Source: Brachypterus glaber (lineage: Eukaryota; Arthropoda; Insecta; Coleoptera; Kateretidae). Taken from it: a DNA stretch of 64,000 bases. Within the stretch, counting starts at the first letter, position 1. Each line of letters begins with the position of its first letter. The DNA lies in assembly GCA_958510825.1 (NCBI GenBank), contig OY294044.1:68552357-68616356 (forward strand). The letters are read 5' to 3'. This document shows positions 31,184 through 42,723 of this stretch, piece by piece. Below the pieces are notes generated by a model. The model saw only the letters and a list, made by a program, of their open reading frames with translations, ran no database searches and was not told where the DNA came from. A program made the position numbers and the translations under genes.

Positions 31184-31620
31184 TACTGTAAAAAATAAAT
31201 ATGCAATTACACATGATTCTGTAAATGTGATTCAGTTTACTATATTTTACATGTAATTTTACATTTTTATATGAACATTACATGTAAAATTGTAAAATTA
31301 CGTGAAAAATCTTGTAAATTGTACATGTATCTGCATTAAATCATATTTACGTGCAGAATCATGGGCAATTTTACTTATATACTCAGACTTGCTGGTGCTT
31401 TCTCGCCATTTCAGTTCCAATATATTGCCAATTCGAATATCTTGGAAGCTGAATAAGTGGGGCAAAAAGTATTGCTTAGCAAAACAGTTATATCTCAAGT
31501 GACATCCAGACATTAAATAAAGATTTATTTTTTCCAGTTCCTTCCACTGTATTGACCAGTTTTCTCCAGCCCTATTAAAAAGTAGTCATTTCCGGAGCTC
31601 ACTGATGTCGTCGGCAAACC
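31184..31620. other. TGTAAAATTAC-rich stretch
   Basis: CTGTAAAAAATAAATATGC and several TTACATGTAATTTTAC motifs (31230-31330) resemble the flanks of the 20714 and 6962 elements. A second end was not found. Overlapping 66- and 71-codon frames on opposite strands at 31298-31513 are not accepted. Confidence 0.4.
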
Positions 31621-31629
31621 CGGCAAAGG

Positions 31630-31755
31630 GCATATCCACAATCTCGCATAAGAACGTAATACATAAGAATGCGATGCCGTGATTGCATTGATATGCCGCC
31701 ATGTATCTTGTAAGCCAATCACGGCATCGCATTCTTATGTTTTATGTTCTTATGC
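31630..31755. mobile_element. Palindromic MITE, family H, copy 1
   Basis: Arms CGCATAAGAACGTAATACAT and ATGTTTTATGTTCTTATGC pair, with inner arms AAGAATGCGATGCCGTGATT. Closely related to the hairpin at 31782-31914, only about 27 bp away. Confidence 0.7.
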
Positions 31756-31781
31756 AAGCTTCTGAATAGGCCTTAAGTGCG

Positions 31782-31914
31782 TATTCACAGCCTCGCATAA
31801 CAAGCATAGTACATAAGAATGCGATACCGCGATTGGCTTACAAGATACATGACGACACATCAAGCCAATCACGGCATCGCATTCTTATGTATTTTGCGTG
31901 TTATGCGAGGCTGT
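31782..31914. mobile_element. Palindromic MITE, family H, copy 2
   Basis: Arms CACAGCCTCGCATAACAAGC and GCGTGTTATGCGAGGCTGTG pair, inner arms TACATAAGAATGCGATACCG and its inverse. Pairing extends to flanking GTATT / AAATAC. Side by side with copy 1 in the same orientation. Confidence 0.75.
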
Positions 31915-32552
31915 GAAATACCAGCTTAAGTCCTTCAGTTTCTTTAGATAATTTTTTAACGTTTTTATCAACTAATCATTTAACAATATTTCTGACCACG
32001 TGTTTATTTCTGTCCAATCATATTACAGTTATATCGGGAATTTTCCACTGTAGAAAATTCTAGTGAGAATCGCTGTAGTATTTTGTTTTTCAGTATTTCT
32101 CTTTTAGGTATACTGTATGCAACAATATTTCATACCTAAAACTAATTAATAATTAAATAATTCAATATTACTATTTATAATTATTGTTAATACTTTATTA
32201 TTTACCAAAAAATACCACAAAATGTTTTTTTTTTATAAAATGTAATGACAGGTTTTATAGGTTGACTTTTATGAACATGTTGCAAGCCTAGCGCAGTACC
32301 GCGCTAGTAAGTACTGCATTAAGTGACTGAACTATTGACAGAACCATAATTTGCAATTTAAAAATGGACAAAAAAGGTTTTAGTTTAGCAATTGAGAATG
32401 GAATTAAATTAACCAACTTAAAGAATATGCCTGTAAAAATATTAGATAATAAAACAATCTATATCATTTTGCGATGAAAAAAAAATATAAAAGTTGGTTT
32501 GAAATATTATAAATCTTTAAAAAATAATCTTCCGAATTACACATGATTCTTC
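31915..32552. other. AT-rich stretch, nothing recognised
   Basis: No gene or paired repeat found. Confidence 0.45.
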
Positions 32553-32681
32553 GAATTATCGGGAAAAAATCACAGTTTTCATTCAAATTTGCTGTCAAAG
32601 AAAATAATTACTCCGCCCCGGCCGTAATTATTTCCAGACAGCAAATTTTTATGAAAACAGCGAATTTTTCCCGCATAATTC
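32553..32681. repeat. 129-bp foldback with GC-rich loop
   Basis: Arms GAATTATCGGGAAAAAATCA and (inverted) GAATTATGCGGGAAAAATTC continue through TTTGCTGTC/GACAGCAAA and AAATAATTAC/GTAATTATTT to a CCGCCCCGGCC tip. A short MITE or structured RNA. Confidence 0.7.
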
Positions 32682-33457
32682 TCAGCCTCTTGTGTATTTA
32701 TATTTGATAATTTCCCTGAATAAATAAAGTTTGCCATGGCATGGCTCTGCAGAGCCTGATCTAGTTCCTAAAGCAGAACTTGTCGTAAAGCTTACTTACT
32801 TTAGGCGATCCCATTTTCCTAAATCCCACTTTCCTAAAGGCATCGAATTAGACACTACGCCCTTAGTGTCACGCAGTCTTTGGCTTTGTATTGCCACACC
32901 AAATTTAGGAATCCTAAATAAATAAATACTAAATACTAGGAGTTAATAGATATTCAACTAAAGGAAAAAAACGCTAATAATAACAATTACAATTTTAATT
33001 GACTTCTAAGATTCTGAAATTATAGGTTTTAATTAGTGAATGTATATACATACATTCGTAGGTATACAAACAAAACGTAATAAATAAAAGAGGCCAACGG
33101 CCATCATTAATAAATATGAAGTTTTAATTAATATAATAATAATAATACAATCAGTAATATCTAACATCATTATAAACATAAAAATAACCATTGTATATTA
33201 ATAAACAATATAATAATCTCGTATCTATATTTAAACTTTTATTGAAAATATTAATTCTAGGGAATTTGTTGAACCTTATACTAGATTCACTCTATCTAGC
33301 TGTGGTTCTGAAATGACTTTATCTACTCTAAACGTAATAATTATTTTGCTTTTTCTAAATTAAGATAATAATGATCGAACATTTTTTTACGTGTTTTACT
33401 GACAGTTTATTAAAATATGTTAGGTTACGTAAAATTACATAAATCCAAAGTAATTCT
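32682..33457. other. Unassigned stretch
   Basis: A 64-codon plus frame at 32731-32925 sits in slightly GC-richer DNA (RRSHFPKSHFPKG includes a tandem SHFPK), but no family is recognised. The rest is AT-rich with AAT repeats near 33130. Confidence 0.35.
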
Positions 33458-33562
33458 AATTTAGAATTAATTTTTATTTAGAATTAATTTTCATTTAGAA
33501 TTAATTTTCATTTAGAATTAATTTTCATTTAGAATTAATTTTCATTTAGAATTAATTTTCAT
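33458..33562. repeat. 17-bp minisatellite, about six copies
   Basis: Unit CATTTAGAATTAATTTT repeated head to tail with little divergence. Confidence 0.85.
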
Positions 33563-33785
33563 AAACCGAAAACCCATGGGTTGCAACACAAGCATTTTTC
33601 TCACTATTATTTATGTAAAATATTTCAAAGTTCTGTAAAATTATGTATTTAAAACGGTATAACGTAATTCTTGAATTTTAATGGACATTTAAACTTACAT
33701 TTATAAAAAGTTGTAAAACTTTAATCATTATGAATGATAAAATTAATAGCTATGTTACATGTATCTACATATTTTAGGGACAAGG
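33563..33785. other. AT-rich stretch
   Basis: Nothing recognised before the TIR element. Confidence 0.4.
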
Positions 33786-35158
33786 CACTATGGGCCAGGA
33801 GACCTTCGTGTTTGGCGAAAACTTGGCCTTTGGCCGTAATATCGTAAAAATTACTAACAAGGGGTTTTTTGAGGGGTTTTTCTAGGATTTTGAAACCGAA
33901 TCTGTTTATAAAAATTTAAAATGGCGGATCCAATATGGCGTCCAAATCTGTTAGATGTTATTGGATTCTGATGAAAATTGGTACCCAGGGGTTTTCGAGG
34001 AGGCTGAAACCGAATTTGTGTTTAAAAATTCACAATTCAAAATGGGGTATTCAACTTCGTTTTTGGCCAAACTCCGCTTTTGGTCGTAATATGGTAAAAA
34101 TTAGTAACAAGGGATTTTCGAGGATGCTGAAACAAAATTTGTTTTTAAAAATTTAAAATGCCGTATCTAATATGGCGGTCAAATCTGTACTATTCGGGGG
34201 TTTATGAGGATGCTAAAACCGAATTTGTTTTAAAATGATTTTAGTATCAACTTACATCATTTAAGTTCTCAATTTCAGAATCGTCAAAAACCCTTAAATA
34301 CCTATTTTCATCCGAATTCAATAAATTTAAACTCATTTTGTCGCCCTATTGAATTTTAAATTTTTAAAAATAGATTCTGTTTAAGATTAAGAATCCAATA
34401 AAATTTTACAGATTTTGCCTCCATATTATATTTGATATTTTGAATTTTAAATTTTTAAAAACAGATTCGATTTCAGCATCCTGAAAAACTCTTAAATACC
34501 AGGTTTCATCAGACCCAATAAAATCTAACAGATTTCGCCGCTATATTGGATACGCCATTTTGAATTTTGAATTCTTAAAAACAGATTCGGTTTCAGTATC
34601 CTCGAAAACCCATTGTTACTAATTTTACTATATTACGACCAAAAGCGGAGTTTGGCCAAAAACGAAGTTTTACTCAAAAACTATATGTAACGTGCATCTA
34701 GGCACTAAAGTACTTAGTTTAGACTACCAAACGACGCATGGCAAAAACGGTAGCGTTATGAAAAGTTATTTTACATTGAAAGTGGAAATTTTGCTTAAAA
34801 TATTAGGTTTCTGCTAATTTAAAAGTACACAAATCGTAAGAATAAAAAAGTTTTATTATTTAAATATGAAATTTAATGAGTTAATATCTTTTTTAATTAT
34901 TTTAATTTCAAACAGAACTTAAATGATTGGTTATTCAAAAGTGTAGTATTTATTTTAATACTACAGGCATTGAAAAAATTATTTAGTTTTTTCTAGTTTA
35001 AACCCTTGTAGAAAAAAAAATGCTTTAATATAATGTAATAAAATTTTGAGAACAATTTCTCTAACTATTCCTTATTCGTTGCCCCATTTACTTTTTGAAA
35101 TTCAAAAGTCAATTTTGTCGAATTTTTGCCAAAAACGCAGCTCTCCTGACCCATAGTG
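33786..35158. mobile_element. 1.37-kb TIR element with CACTATG ends, possibly Transib-like
   Basis: Ends CACTATGGGCCAGGAGA and (inverted) CACTATGGGTCAGGAGA match over 17 bp with one difference. CACTATG fits the CACWATG start of Transib elements. The 5-bp flanks CAAGG and CAACA agree only partly, so the target duplication is not secure. Inside, direct and inverted copies of a segment with AAAATGGCGGATCCAATATG, TTTTCGAGGATGCTGAAAC and TTGGCCAAACTCCGCTTTTG occur at least five times. No transposase is seen; the 73-codon frame 33935-34156 is a repeat translation. Confidence 0.55.
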
Positions 35159-35546
35159 CAACAATGTATGTACATCGTTAACTTATAAGTGTGTGCATCA
35201 CGACTATTTTATATTAAATTATTTGCTTTAATTTACATTCTTTTATAATAACTTAAAATATTTTACATAAAACTAAATGTACATAAAAGTTAAATATCCT
35301 CGAGAAGGACTTATTACCAGAAATCTGCAATGTTTAAATTTATAGTGTACATTTAAGGTTTGTTTTAAATGAATGCAATAATGAATACATTATGCTACAT
35401 AATAAAAAATCACAGTTAAATAAATGTAAATTTTATTTTGTTTTCGATTCCGTTTGAATAAAATTTAAATAAGGAAACAAACAGTTTGAATTTAAAATTG
35501 TATATTATTATTTCAGATACTATTGATATAGGTTTTAACTTATATA
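35159..35546. other. AT-rich stretch
   Basis: Nothing recognised. Confidence 0.4.
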
Positions 35547-36089
35547 CACTGCCAATTCCGGACACCTAAAAAATTGACTTTTTTTAAATTCAAATATTTC
35601 AAAAACTAATTAATGGATTTGACTGATTCTTTTTTTGTTTTAAAGCTTAAACATTCTCTACTTTTGTTTGTTTTAAGAATCATTATTTTTTTTCTTCGTA
35701 ATAACAGCAACAAATAATGTACAACTATGTTTTTTAGGACTTGCATGGTACGCCACTGCAACTGTTTATCAAATTATTAAAGTCTTTCTTCATGCCGCAG
35801 TTTTAATGAATATTTTCTTTTTTATATTTTTACATTTTTAGTTAAGTACTATTTAAAACATTCCATTGTTTCTCAGTAACTAAAACAACGATTTTCGTTT
35901 GGACTTTTTTTTCTGGTTTAGGATATATCAGTATTTTCCTGAAAGTTGTAATTTTTTCAGTTAACTTAAAAAGTACTACATGAATTTGATTGATGCTGTG
36001 CTTTAAATTTGAAGCTTAACCGAGTTTTTCTTCTAATCAAGTTTATCAAAAACATAAATTGGGTTTGAAAAACTTGAGTAGAAGAAAAA

Positions 36090-36202
36090 ATAGTGTCACT
36101 CCGTCCGGCGGCAGTTCTGCGAAATTACCGTTAAGCCTCCGTCAGACGGCAATGGAAAGTTGCCCCGGGATAAAGAAACTGTAGAAGAAGAAGTAAAAGA
36201 CA
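36090..36202 (+). mobile_element. Probable LINE/SINE 3' tail insertion
   Basis: A GC-rich piece (CACTCCGTCCGGCGGCAG, GCCTCCGTCAGACGGC) followed by GTAGAAGAAGAAGTAA, unlike the AT-rich foldback around it. It interrupts the loop of the Tc1-like foldback. A GAA-repeat tail is common in some insect non-LTR elements. GTAGAAGAA also occurs just upstream at 36080, a possible target duplication. Confidence 0.45.
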
Positions 36203-36529
36203 TGAACTTCGAATACTGCTGATTTAGTACTTTTTGAGTTAACTGAAAAAATGACAACTTCCAGGAAAATGGTGATATCTCCTAAACCAGAAAAAAAAAA
36301 CGGACACCTTGAAAATCGTTGTTTTAGTTACTGAGAAACAATGGAATATTTTAAATTGTACTTAACTAAGTGAAATTTTATGTTGACACTTAAAAAATGG
36401 AACAAAAATATCCCTTAACAAAAAAAAATAAAAATAAAAACCGCAAAAAATTGAAATTAACGTTTTTATGAAAAATTTAAACAATAAAATAACACAATAA
36501 CGAACACAAAAAAAAATAATTAGTATTAC

Positions 36530-36620
36530 CACCACGAGATCTAATAGCCTCCCTCAAACGACGTGGCATGCTTTGAATGAGGGTGACAATATTCTGTTGG
36601 GATATTTGTGCCCATTCTTA
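36530..36620 (-). pseudogene. Tc1-like transposase C-terminal fragment
   Basis: Minus-strand translation WAQISQQNIVTLIQSMPRRL followed by REAIRSRGGNTNY matches the conserved C-terminus of Tc1-type transposases (LIxSMPRRxxAVIxAxGGxTxY). Only about 30 residues remain; the catalytic DDE residues are absent. Confidence 0.7.
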
Positions 36621-36640
36621 AATAAATAAAACAGTTTGTA

Positions 36641-36908
36641 TAATAACTTTACTAATTATCGACCCAAAATAATAAAAACAGTGACAAAAAAGATGATGAA
36701 TTATTGTGAAGAAAAAAGTTGACCATCGCGAGCCAATGTGTATAAAAAGTTACGTACGACGTACAGCGCATCAAGTACCCTGTTAAAATACCATAAAGAT
36801 TCCGATAAGAGTTCAAATCGGAAACTATACGATTCTTTTTGATTTTTCCATTTAGTATACTATAGAAAACGGTAGAATCTTTTTCTGCCATATGAAAAAC
36901 GATATATC
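36641..36908. other. Stretch without accepted gene
   Basis: The 79-codon minus frame 36652-36891 has no recognised motif. It lies beside the Tc1 relic and may be a decayed part of it. Confidence 0.35.
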
Positions 36909-37308
36909 TTAAGTTTATTTTTTAAGGTATAGTTATTTTAAACCTTCCCGCTTGTAGACAATCTGGAAATTACCATAGCAACGTAAGAAAAAGTCCAATT
37001 TACACAATCGTAAAACGTTGACGTGCCATTAACGAGAACAAAACAATGGTTTATTTCTCTAAATTATTGGAATAAAAGCGATTTTATAAGCAAATTTTGT
37101 TTCTACAGGAATACAAAAGTTTTTTTAGCAACAGCTTTATCAATTCTTTTTTTTTACATCAAAACATCATAAAAACAAAGTAAGTAAACAAAAATTATAA
37201 ATTTTGGTTATGTTGTTATTCAAAACAAGCCACATGCTTCAGTGTAAATCGGACTTTGTGGAGTATTTAGCGGCAAATTTAAAATAACTATACCTTTAAA
37301 AAATAAAC
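36909..37308. repeat. 400-bp foldback, 33-bp arms
   Basis: AAGTTTATTTTTTAAGGTAT at the left (36909) and AACTATACCTTTAAAAAATA at the right (about 37283) are inverted copies. The inside is unique and non-coding. Confidence 0.65.
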
Positions 37309-37951
37309 TATACGTACATCACACCAAAGTATACTTTATAAGTAAACGATTACGTAATATTTGATCAGCCCCTTATATTTGATATTAAATTTATAAAACA
37401 AAAGATAAAATCGTTTTTCACATTATCAGATATTTTTTTAATAACATTGTAAAAGTATACAAACTGTTATAACAATTTACAGCATACTTGTTGCAATAAT
37501 AATTCAATTAACAGAATATTATAAAATGCCAATAATTATTATAAATTATAATTTTAAAGCTGGTACTGGTTTATACTACCCATGTCCTGTTTATTCCGGG
37601 GTCTGCATCTTAATAATATAATAATAATATATACTTTCTAAATTCATTGAAAATTTCAAACGTTTAAAAAATGTTACATAACACCTTCATCCACTTGCCG
37701 CTTCAATTCTATTAGTGCATAAGAAGATAGTGTGTATCTGTCTATCTTTTTGTCGTTCCGAAGATTTTTTAGTTCATACTTCTCAAAAACTTCTCATATA
37801 TCAAGAAGCTAAGTTTGCTGATAAGAAAACTCTGAAACCCTAGAAATTTTCACCGGGGGTCTTGTGGGACAAAAAGCTTCTTCATTTACAAAATGGCGAA
37901 GGCGCATATTTGCTTTTTAAAAGTAAGATTACACCATGGGCTTAACAGCTA
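37309..37951. other. AT-rich stretch, nothing recognised
   Basis: No gene identified. Confidence 0.4.
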
Positions 37952-38308
37952 CACTGAAAAAAATAACGTTCTTGGCTCAAAGTAGTCAACATTCTTGGCA
38001 GTTATTCTTTTAGCTTAAAAGACGTGTATCTTCAAACAAAAGTATTTATCTTGTCCCAAGAAAAGTGTCGGTTTTAAAATATTTTTAAAATTCTCTTGGA
38101 CCTGGCGCATTTGAGGCAAAACCCATTTATCTTATTTTAAGATTGTTAAAAATTAAATAATTTTAAATGCTTTGGCACAAGAATTTTTCTTTTGAGACAA
38201 GACCACTTGCATTTCACACAAAAAGGCGCTTTTGGACGTATTCAAGAGTGCGAAGCATTTGGCCTAATTTCATATGCTATTACCGCAAAGGATTCTTTTT
38301 TTCAGTGT
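37952..38308 (+). mobile_element. TA-flanked MITE M1, copy 2 (shortest)
   Basis: Ends CACTGAAAAAAATAACG and TTCTTTTTTTCAGTG, TA at both borders. 357 bp, uninterrupted. Compared with copies 1 and 3 it lacks about 65 bp (the CAAAGAATTTTAAGTT to CATGTTAAGAG part), so it is either a deletion derivative or the ancestral short form. Confidence 0.85.
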
Positions 38309-38310
38309 AG

Positions 38311-39690
38311 TATTAAATAAATTTAGTTTACTGGAATACTTTAATCTATCTATACTTTTCCATCGACCGTAATAATTCTGTTAAACACACTGTATATGAT
38401 CTTAATAGCAATCAATAAAATTCATTTATTTTCCTAATCGAGTGACAATTTTACGAGTCCATAAAACGATATTGATTAACATATAAACATTTGGTGCTGG
38501 TATTAATATAGGCCATGTATTATAATAAAAGCTTGTGATTTATAACGTAACTACATTAAAAATCATAAATCATATTCAAAAGTTTACACTCAGAGACCGT
38601 TTTTCTATTTAAGTACACAAAGGAGACTGTACAATGTATTATTACATATCACATGTCATGATATCTAATAACACAACATCAGTAAATAATACTGTAACAT
38701 TAGTAGATAATGCTGTAACATTTGTAGTAAATTTTTAACAAAACAGATAATTTGGCACTCGGACTACACATTTTAACTTAATTTTAGCTTGTAAAATACA
38801 AAAGAAAACGAAAAACAACACTACAAAAATACACGTTTCGGCAAACGAACAAACACTAAGTCGCTTAATGCAGAAACATTTCAAATAATCTACAAGTAAA
38901 ACGTACTAAGTGCAATCAAAATTAAATTGGTACCTTTTTTATAGGGGGTCCCTTGGCAGTCCACCTAGAAGTTAGTTCGGTTTACCTGTACATAGATCAT
39001 CAAAAATTAATTACAGTGCCATTTAAATCCCATTTTTGCAAAAAAAGTGCCTTTTACTTGTAAGCCGACGATATATACTCAATTCAGAAAAAATAGCTGC
39101 AGATAGATTATTTTCTAAAAAAAAATGTAGTACAGTGTATTAAATTTCTGTCATAATATGTCAGAACAATAATTCAGGAATAATAGGTGTTTGACAAATA
39201 ATTTGTCATTAATCGACCTATATACATATTTTTTGAGAAAACAAGATGCAAAAAACCTAAATGATACTTTTTCCGAAATGGAAATCAATAGACCGTTTCT
39301 TTGAATGGATTTAAATTCTCTGATTAAAATTTATATAGAATAAGCTAAAACAGTATAAAATAAGGAACTATTAAGTCGACTGTGGTCATTTCTGATGAAA
39401 AAGTCCTTTATCTTCCGAAACCGAGCACATCAAATTTACCTGATTTTATAATGTGTAGACTTCGTACTAACAGGACTAACTGTTGGCAAGTCACTAAAAC
39501 TTAATTTGTATTTAAGATTACCGTGACAGCGAACGGGTGGCCGCTCGCTTTGCCCACTCCCTCAGCCGGCCCTAATTTATACTTAATATTACACTTGAAT
39601 TTTACCCCCATTTTTCTAAATAAAAATTGCACGATAGGTATTTTTTTTCTAATAAAATAATAGTTGTGTTTTAAATTAATAGAGTAAAAA
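38311..39690. other. AT-rich stretch with a hAT-like end
   Basis: At 39528-39575 GACAGCGAACGGGTGGCC and CCCTCAGCCGGCCCTA (inverted: TAGGGCCGGCTGAGGG) look like a hAT-type terminus without its partner. Two degenerate 20-bp units (ATACTGTAACATTAGTAGAT) lie at 38690-38730. No gene. Confidence 0.45.
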
Positions 39691-40292
39691 GGTCGATTCA
39701 GGCATAATGATCACTAACTTCATTAAACTGAATTAAGAAGAAATTAAGAAAATTAAGAAACATAACCTCAAATTCTATAATAAATTTTCCGTGGTACGCA
39801 ACAATAAGGTAACTGCCAAATAGATAATAAGCATGTGTAAATACGACTGAATAAGTAAGAAAAAAACAAATATCTCTTGAAATATCTATTGCGTAGCATG
39901 ATTATTACTATATTTCAGTTGTTGGGCCTAAAAATCGTGTTTTAAAATCAACTTATCTCCAAAAGTACCTTTTATTTTCTTATGTAACTACTGTGATTTT
40001 CCTTAAGCTAAAAATATACGAATTTTAAAATACAGAGGTTTCGCTATCTTGATTTTTATTTTGATACTTGGATAACGATTGTTTATAAAATTCTGCACTA
40101 AAGTTTGTGTATTTCAGAAATTATTTTTTTTCTATGGTGTTTTTTAATATTCTATTATTATTTTATGCTATATTTTATCTTTTATCTTAATTGTTGCATA
40201 CCACGGAAAATTTATTATAGAGTTTGAGGTTGTGTTTCTTAATTTCTTAATTCAATTTATTGAATTTAGTGATAATTATGCCTGAATCGACC
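39691..40292. mobile_element. 602-bp foldback
   Basis: Arms of about 110 bp: GGTCGATTCAGGCATAATGA at the left and its inverse at the right; both include ACATAACCTCAAATTCTATA and CCGTGGTACGCAACAA-type sequence. No clear TA or TTA duplication. No coding sequence. Confidence 0.75.
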
Positions 40293-40459
40293 TTAAAATT
40301 GGTAATTTAATTCGATTAAAATCTAGGAGCACACCGTTTATAGATATAGATAATCCAGATATGGTCGTTGATCTGAAAATCAACTGTACTCGTCCGATTA
40401 CACAGATCTACATATTTTTTGCTCTTAGGTGGTCTAGGTTAGACCTGTACAGTGCATTA

Positions 40460-40833
40460 TAGGCCGTAGCGAAGAAGATATAGTGGGGGGGGGGGGGGGG
40501 GAGAAGGTTGAAAATCACATTTTTGTTTAGTCTTAAATTACCACTTTTATCCCCTCGACAAAAAAACGTTAAACTGCTAAAATTACTTTAATTAAACTTT
40601 TATATTTTATTTTTAACCCATGAAATTTACAACTTTTTCGAATTTCAAAATCCACTACAGCTAAAATTACAACTTTTATTTCCTCAGGGAAAAAGCTGAT
40701 GACAAAGAAAAAACCTTTTCACTACTACTACTACTACAACTTTTATATGTTTGACACATGAAATTTACAACTTTTTTGAATTTCAATATAGGTGGGGGAG
40801 TCTCTCCCCATCCCCTCCATATCTACAGCCCTA
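40460..40833. mobile_element. hAT-like short element with G17 tract
   Basis: Left end TAGGCCGTAGCGAAGAAG, right end (inverted) TAGGGCTGTAGATATGGAGG. Ends of this kind are common in hAT-related MITEs. A run of 17 G lies at 40485-40501. Inside are repeated CAACTTTTw and GAAATTTACAACTTTTTyGA motifs (tandem, about 120 bp apart). No clear 8-bp duplication. Confidence 0.45.
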
Positions 40834-41309
40834 AACTTACCTATCCAGTCTAAACTTTACCAATATACCAATTTTTACGAAACTACCCCAAGATTTCCCG
40901 GACAGACCGATTGACCGAAAAATTTTTTTTGCTTAGTAATTGCTTTGAAAAAAATGAAAATTTTCAAAATGGGAAAGCAAAATTATGTAGACCTGTGTTT
41001 AATGGAGTGCTTTCTCCCGCAAAACGCGTGAAACTTATCGAGTACGCGGTCCTGATTACCTTATAAGGTATTGTTTGTTTTCTACGAGCGATAACAAAAC
41101 GATAGAGAGTGATCGAGATCGGCAGCAGGCCTCACACGGTTCACTTTTGGTCATTTTTGTCGGATGTCTGCGTACTCAATTTTTTTTTATATTCTGGTTA
41201 GTTACACTAACTAAAAGGCCAAAAATTAAAAATTCTATAAACTAACGTTTTTTATAGCGGAAAATATAAAATTAGTTAAAAATTATATATTTTTTTATCT
41301 ATGTACACT
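40834..41309. other. Dispersed repeat edge and unassigned DNA
   Basis: Bases 40858-40985 match the repeat at 30370-30620 (AATATACCAATTTTTACGAA, TTCCCGGACAGACCGATTG). No gene. Confidence 0.5.
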
Positions 41310-41716
41310 GGACAATATGGGGTCTACCCTTTTAAGTTAAATATGTTTTTTTAGTTAACCTTGATGCGCTAAATCGGAATGTGACCTTCAAAATACGTCG
41401 AGATTTTGCAAAAAACCCTCCTCAAAAAAACATAAAATATAATTTTTTAACATAAAAATTATGTGTACAAAAATTGGGTTAGTCCTATCGAAAAAAATGT
41501 AAGGAACAAAAAATGTTTAGAATAAAAACTTATATTTAAAAAATATATTAAAATATTTGGAAAAAAATCAAAAAAAAATTGATTTTTTTTTCAAAAATAT
41601 ATTTTTCTATTCTTAACCTTTTTTGTTCTACTCTAAAAACCAAATGGTACGTAAACCATTTGGTTTTTAGAGCTAAAAAACATGTTCAACTTTAAAGGGT
41701 ACAGTTTGCTGTATAA
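41310..41716. repeat. Foldback with 18-bp central hairpin
   Basis: Outer arms CTACCCTTTTAAGTTAAATATG and (inverted) GTACCCTTTAAAGTTGAACATG. On the right side a tight hairpin (41631-41672) pairs CTCTAAAAACCAAATGGT perfectly with its inverse across a 6-nt loop. Confidence 0.55.
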
Positions 41717-42080
41717 AAAGAAATAGCTCTAAAAGGTCAAACTATTCTACCAAAAGTGAATCGTGCTCAGTGTATGTAGAAATCTACAATTGTTTTTTTT
41801 AAGTAGTACCAAAATATATTTTTCACTCATTATCAAAGTATTTACTCGCTTTTTTGAATTCAACGATGTATTACACTTTATATTCCTTTAATGCCTATTT
41901 CAGGAAAAATTGTTACAGTTAATAGCTTATGACATAAGCCTTAAGTCCCAGATTTTTGTTTCCAGGCTTTTTTTAGGTTTTATAAAAGATAGGTATTTTT
42001 TTCAAAAAATGTTTAAATGGCAGGAATCCATTTTTCTTTTTTACATATCGCGACCATCGCGATAAAAAACAAGTTTTTAA
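41717..42080. other. AT-rich stretch
   Basis: Nothing recognised. Confidence 0.4.
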
Positions 42081-42343
42081 AGTTAAAACCCTTCTATTAA
42101 TTAAATGTAATGTATAACAAAAAAGTAGAAAACAATATACATATTATGTATCTTTAATTTATTAAATTACATAAATTTTCAAAAACTAGATTTTTAAAAG
42201 AAGGGTTTTGGAAACGTTCTTTAAACAATCAAAAATTCCAAAACCTTTTAAAAATCTAGTTTTTGAAAGTTTATGTAATTTTTGTATCTTGTTTTCTAAT
42301 TTTTAGTTATACATTAAATTTCATTAATAGAAGGGTTTTAACT
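42081..42343. repeat. 263-bp foldback
   Basis: Arms AGTTAAAACCCTTCTATTAA and its inverse at the right, extending inward through TGTATAACAAAAAAGTAGAAAAC-type sequence to AAAAACTAGATTTTTAAAAG. Nearly the whole length pairs. Confidence 0.75.
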
Positions 42344-42670
42344 TATTTTATTTCAAATTATAAAGGGTTACAAAGTCATCTTGGATATATCTTCTATTCT
42401 ACCTTTTCTATTTCAGTTTTTCCTACTCTGTGTTTTGGCTTATTTAAACATCCGGTATTAAAATAACAAATTAATATTAATCTGTTGATGAAAAGCTCAT
42501 CTCAAGTACACTAGGAAAAATAATAAAAATAGATAAAAATGTTAGCTGCAATAAATTAAAAAAAAAGTAAAAGTATCATCTAAGAAAGTCCTTTTTTAAT
42601 ATAGGTATTTAAATTATATTTTAATACATCTAAAGCAGCTATATTATTATTATTTTTTTTTTAATTTCAG
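42344..42670. other. AT-rich stretch ahead of a 3' splice-site-like tract
   Basis: The last 30 bases (TATTATTATTTTTTTTTTAATTTCAG pattern, ending at 42670) form a strong polypyrimidine tract plus AG. Confidence 0.5.
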
Positions 42671-42723
42671 GAGGAAATTACTGGAAGCCAAGATGAGACT
42701 GATGCCAATCGAAATCCAAGAAG
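42671..42723 (+). CDS. Candidate 53-nt internal exon of a host gene
   Basis: A T-rich tract ending TTTTAATTTCAG precedes GAGGAAATTACTGGAAGC, and the stretch ends CCAAGAAG before GTAAGATT, a near-consensus 5' splice site (AAG|GTAAG). GC content of the 53 nt is about 45 percent, clearly above its surroundings. Two frames are open: RKLLEAKMRLMPIEIQE, helical and protein-like, and EEITGSQDETDANRNPR, linker-like. The third has a stop. I do not recognise the protein. 53 nt is not a multiple of three, so it would shift phase, and flanking exons are not visible within the window. If real, the window lies in one or two very long introns. Confidence 0.45.

Larger units (their letters stand above)
35547..36640 (-). 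mobile_element. Tc1-like element relic with long inverted arms
   Basis: The left end is TA then CACTGCCAATTCCGGACACC, a Tc1-type terminus. Segments 35833-35990 and 36225-36385 are inverted copies (shared CATTGTTTCTCAGTAACTAA, TTTTTCAGTTAACT). The minus strand at 36530-36620 encodes a Tc1-type transposase tail. A right terminus was not located. A LINE/SINE tail-like insertion sits at about 36090-36200. Confidence 0.55.

Noticed and set aside
32731..32925. 64-codon ORF with SHFPKSHFPKG
   Set aside because: Slightly GC-rich but no recognised family, no signal peptide and no splice context.
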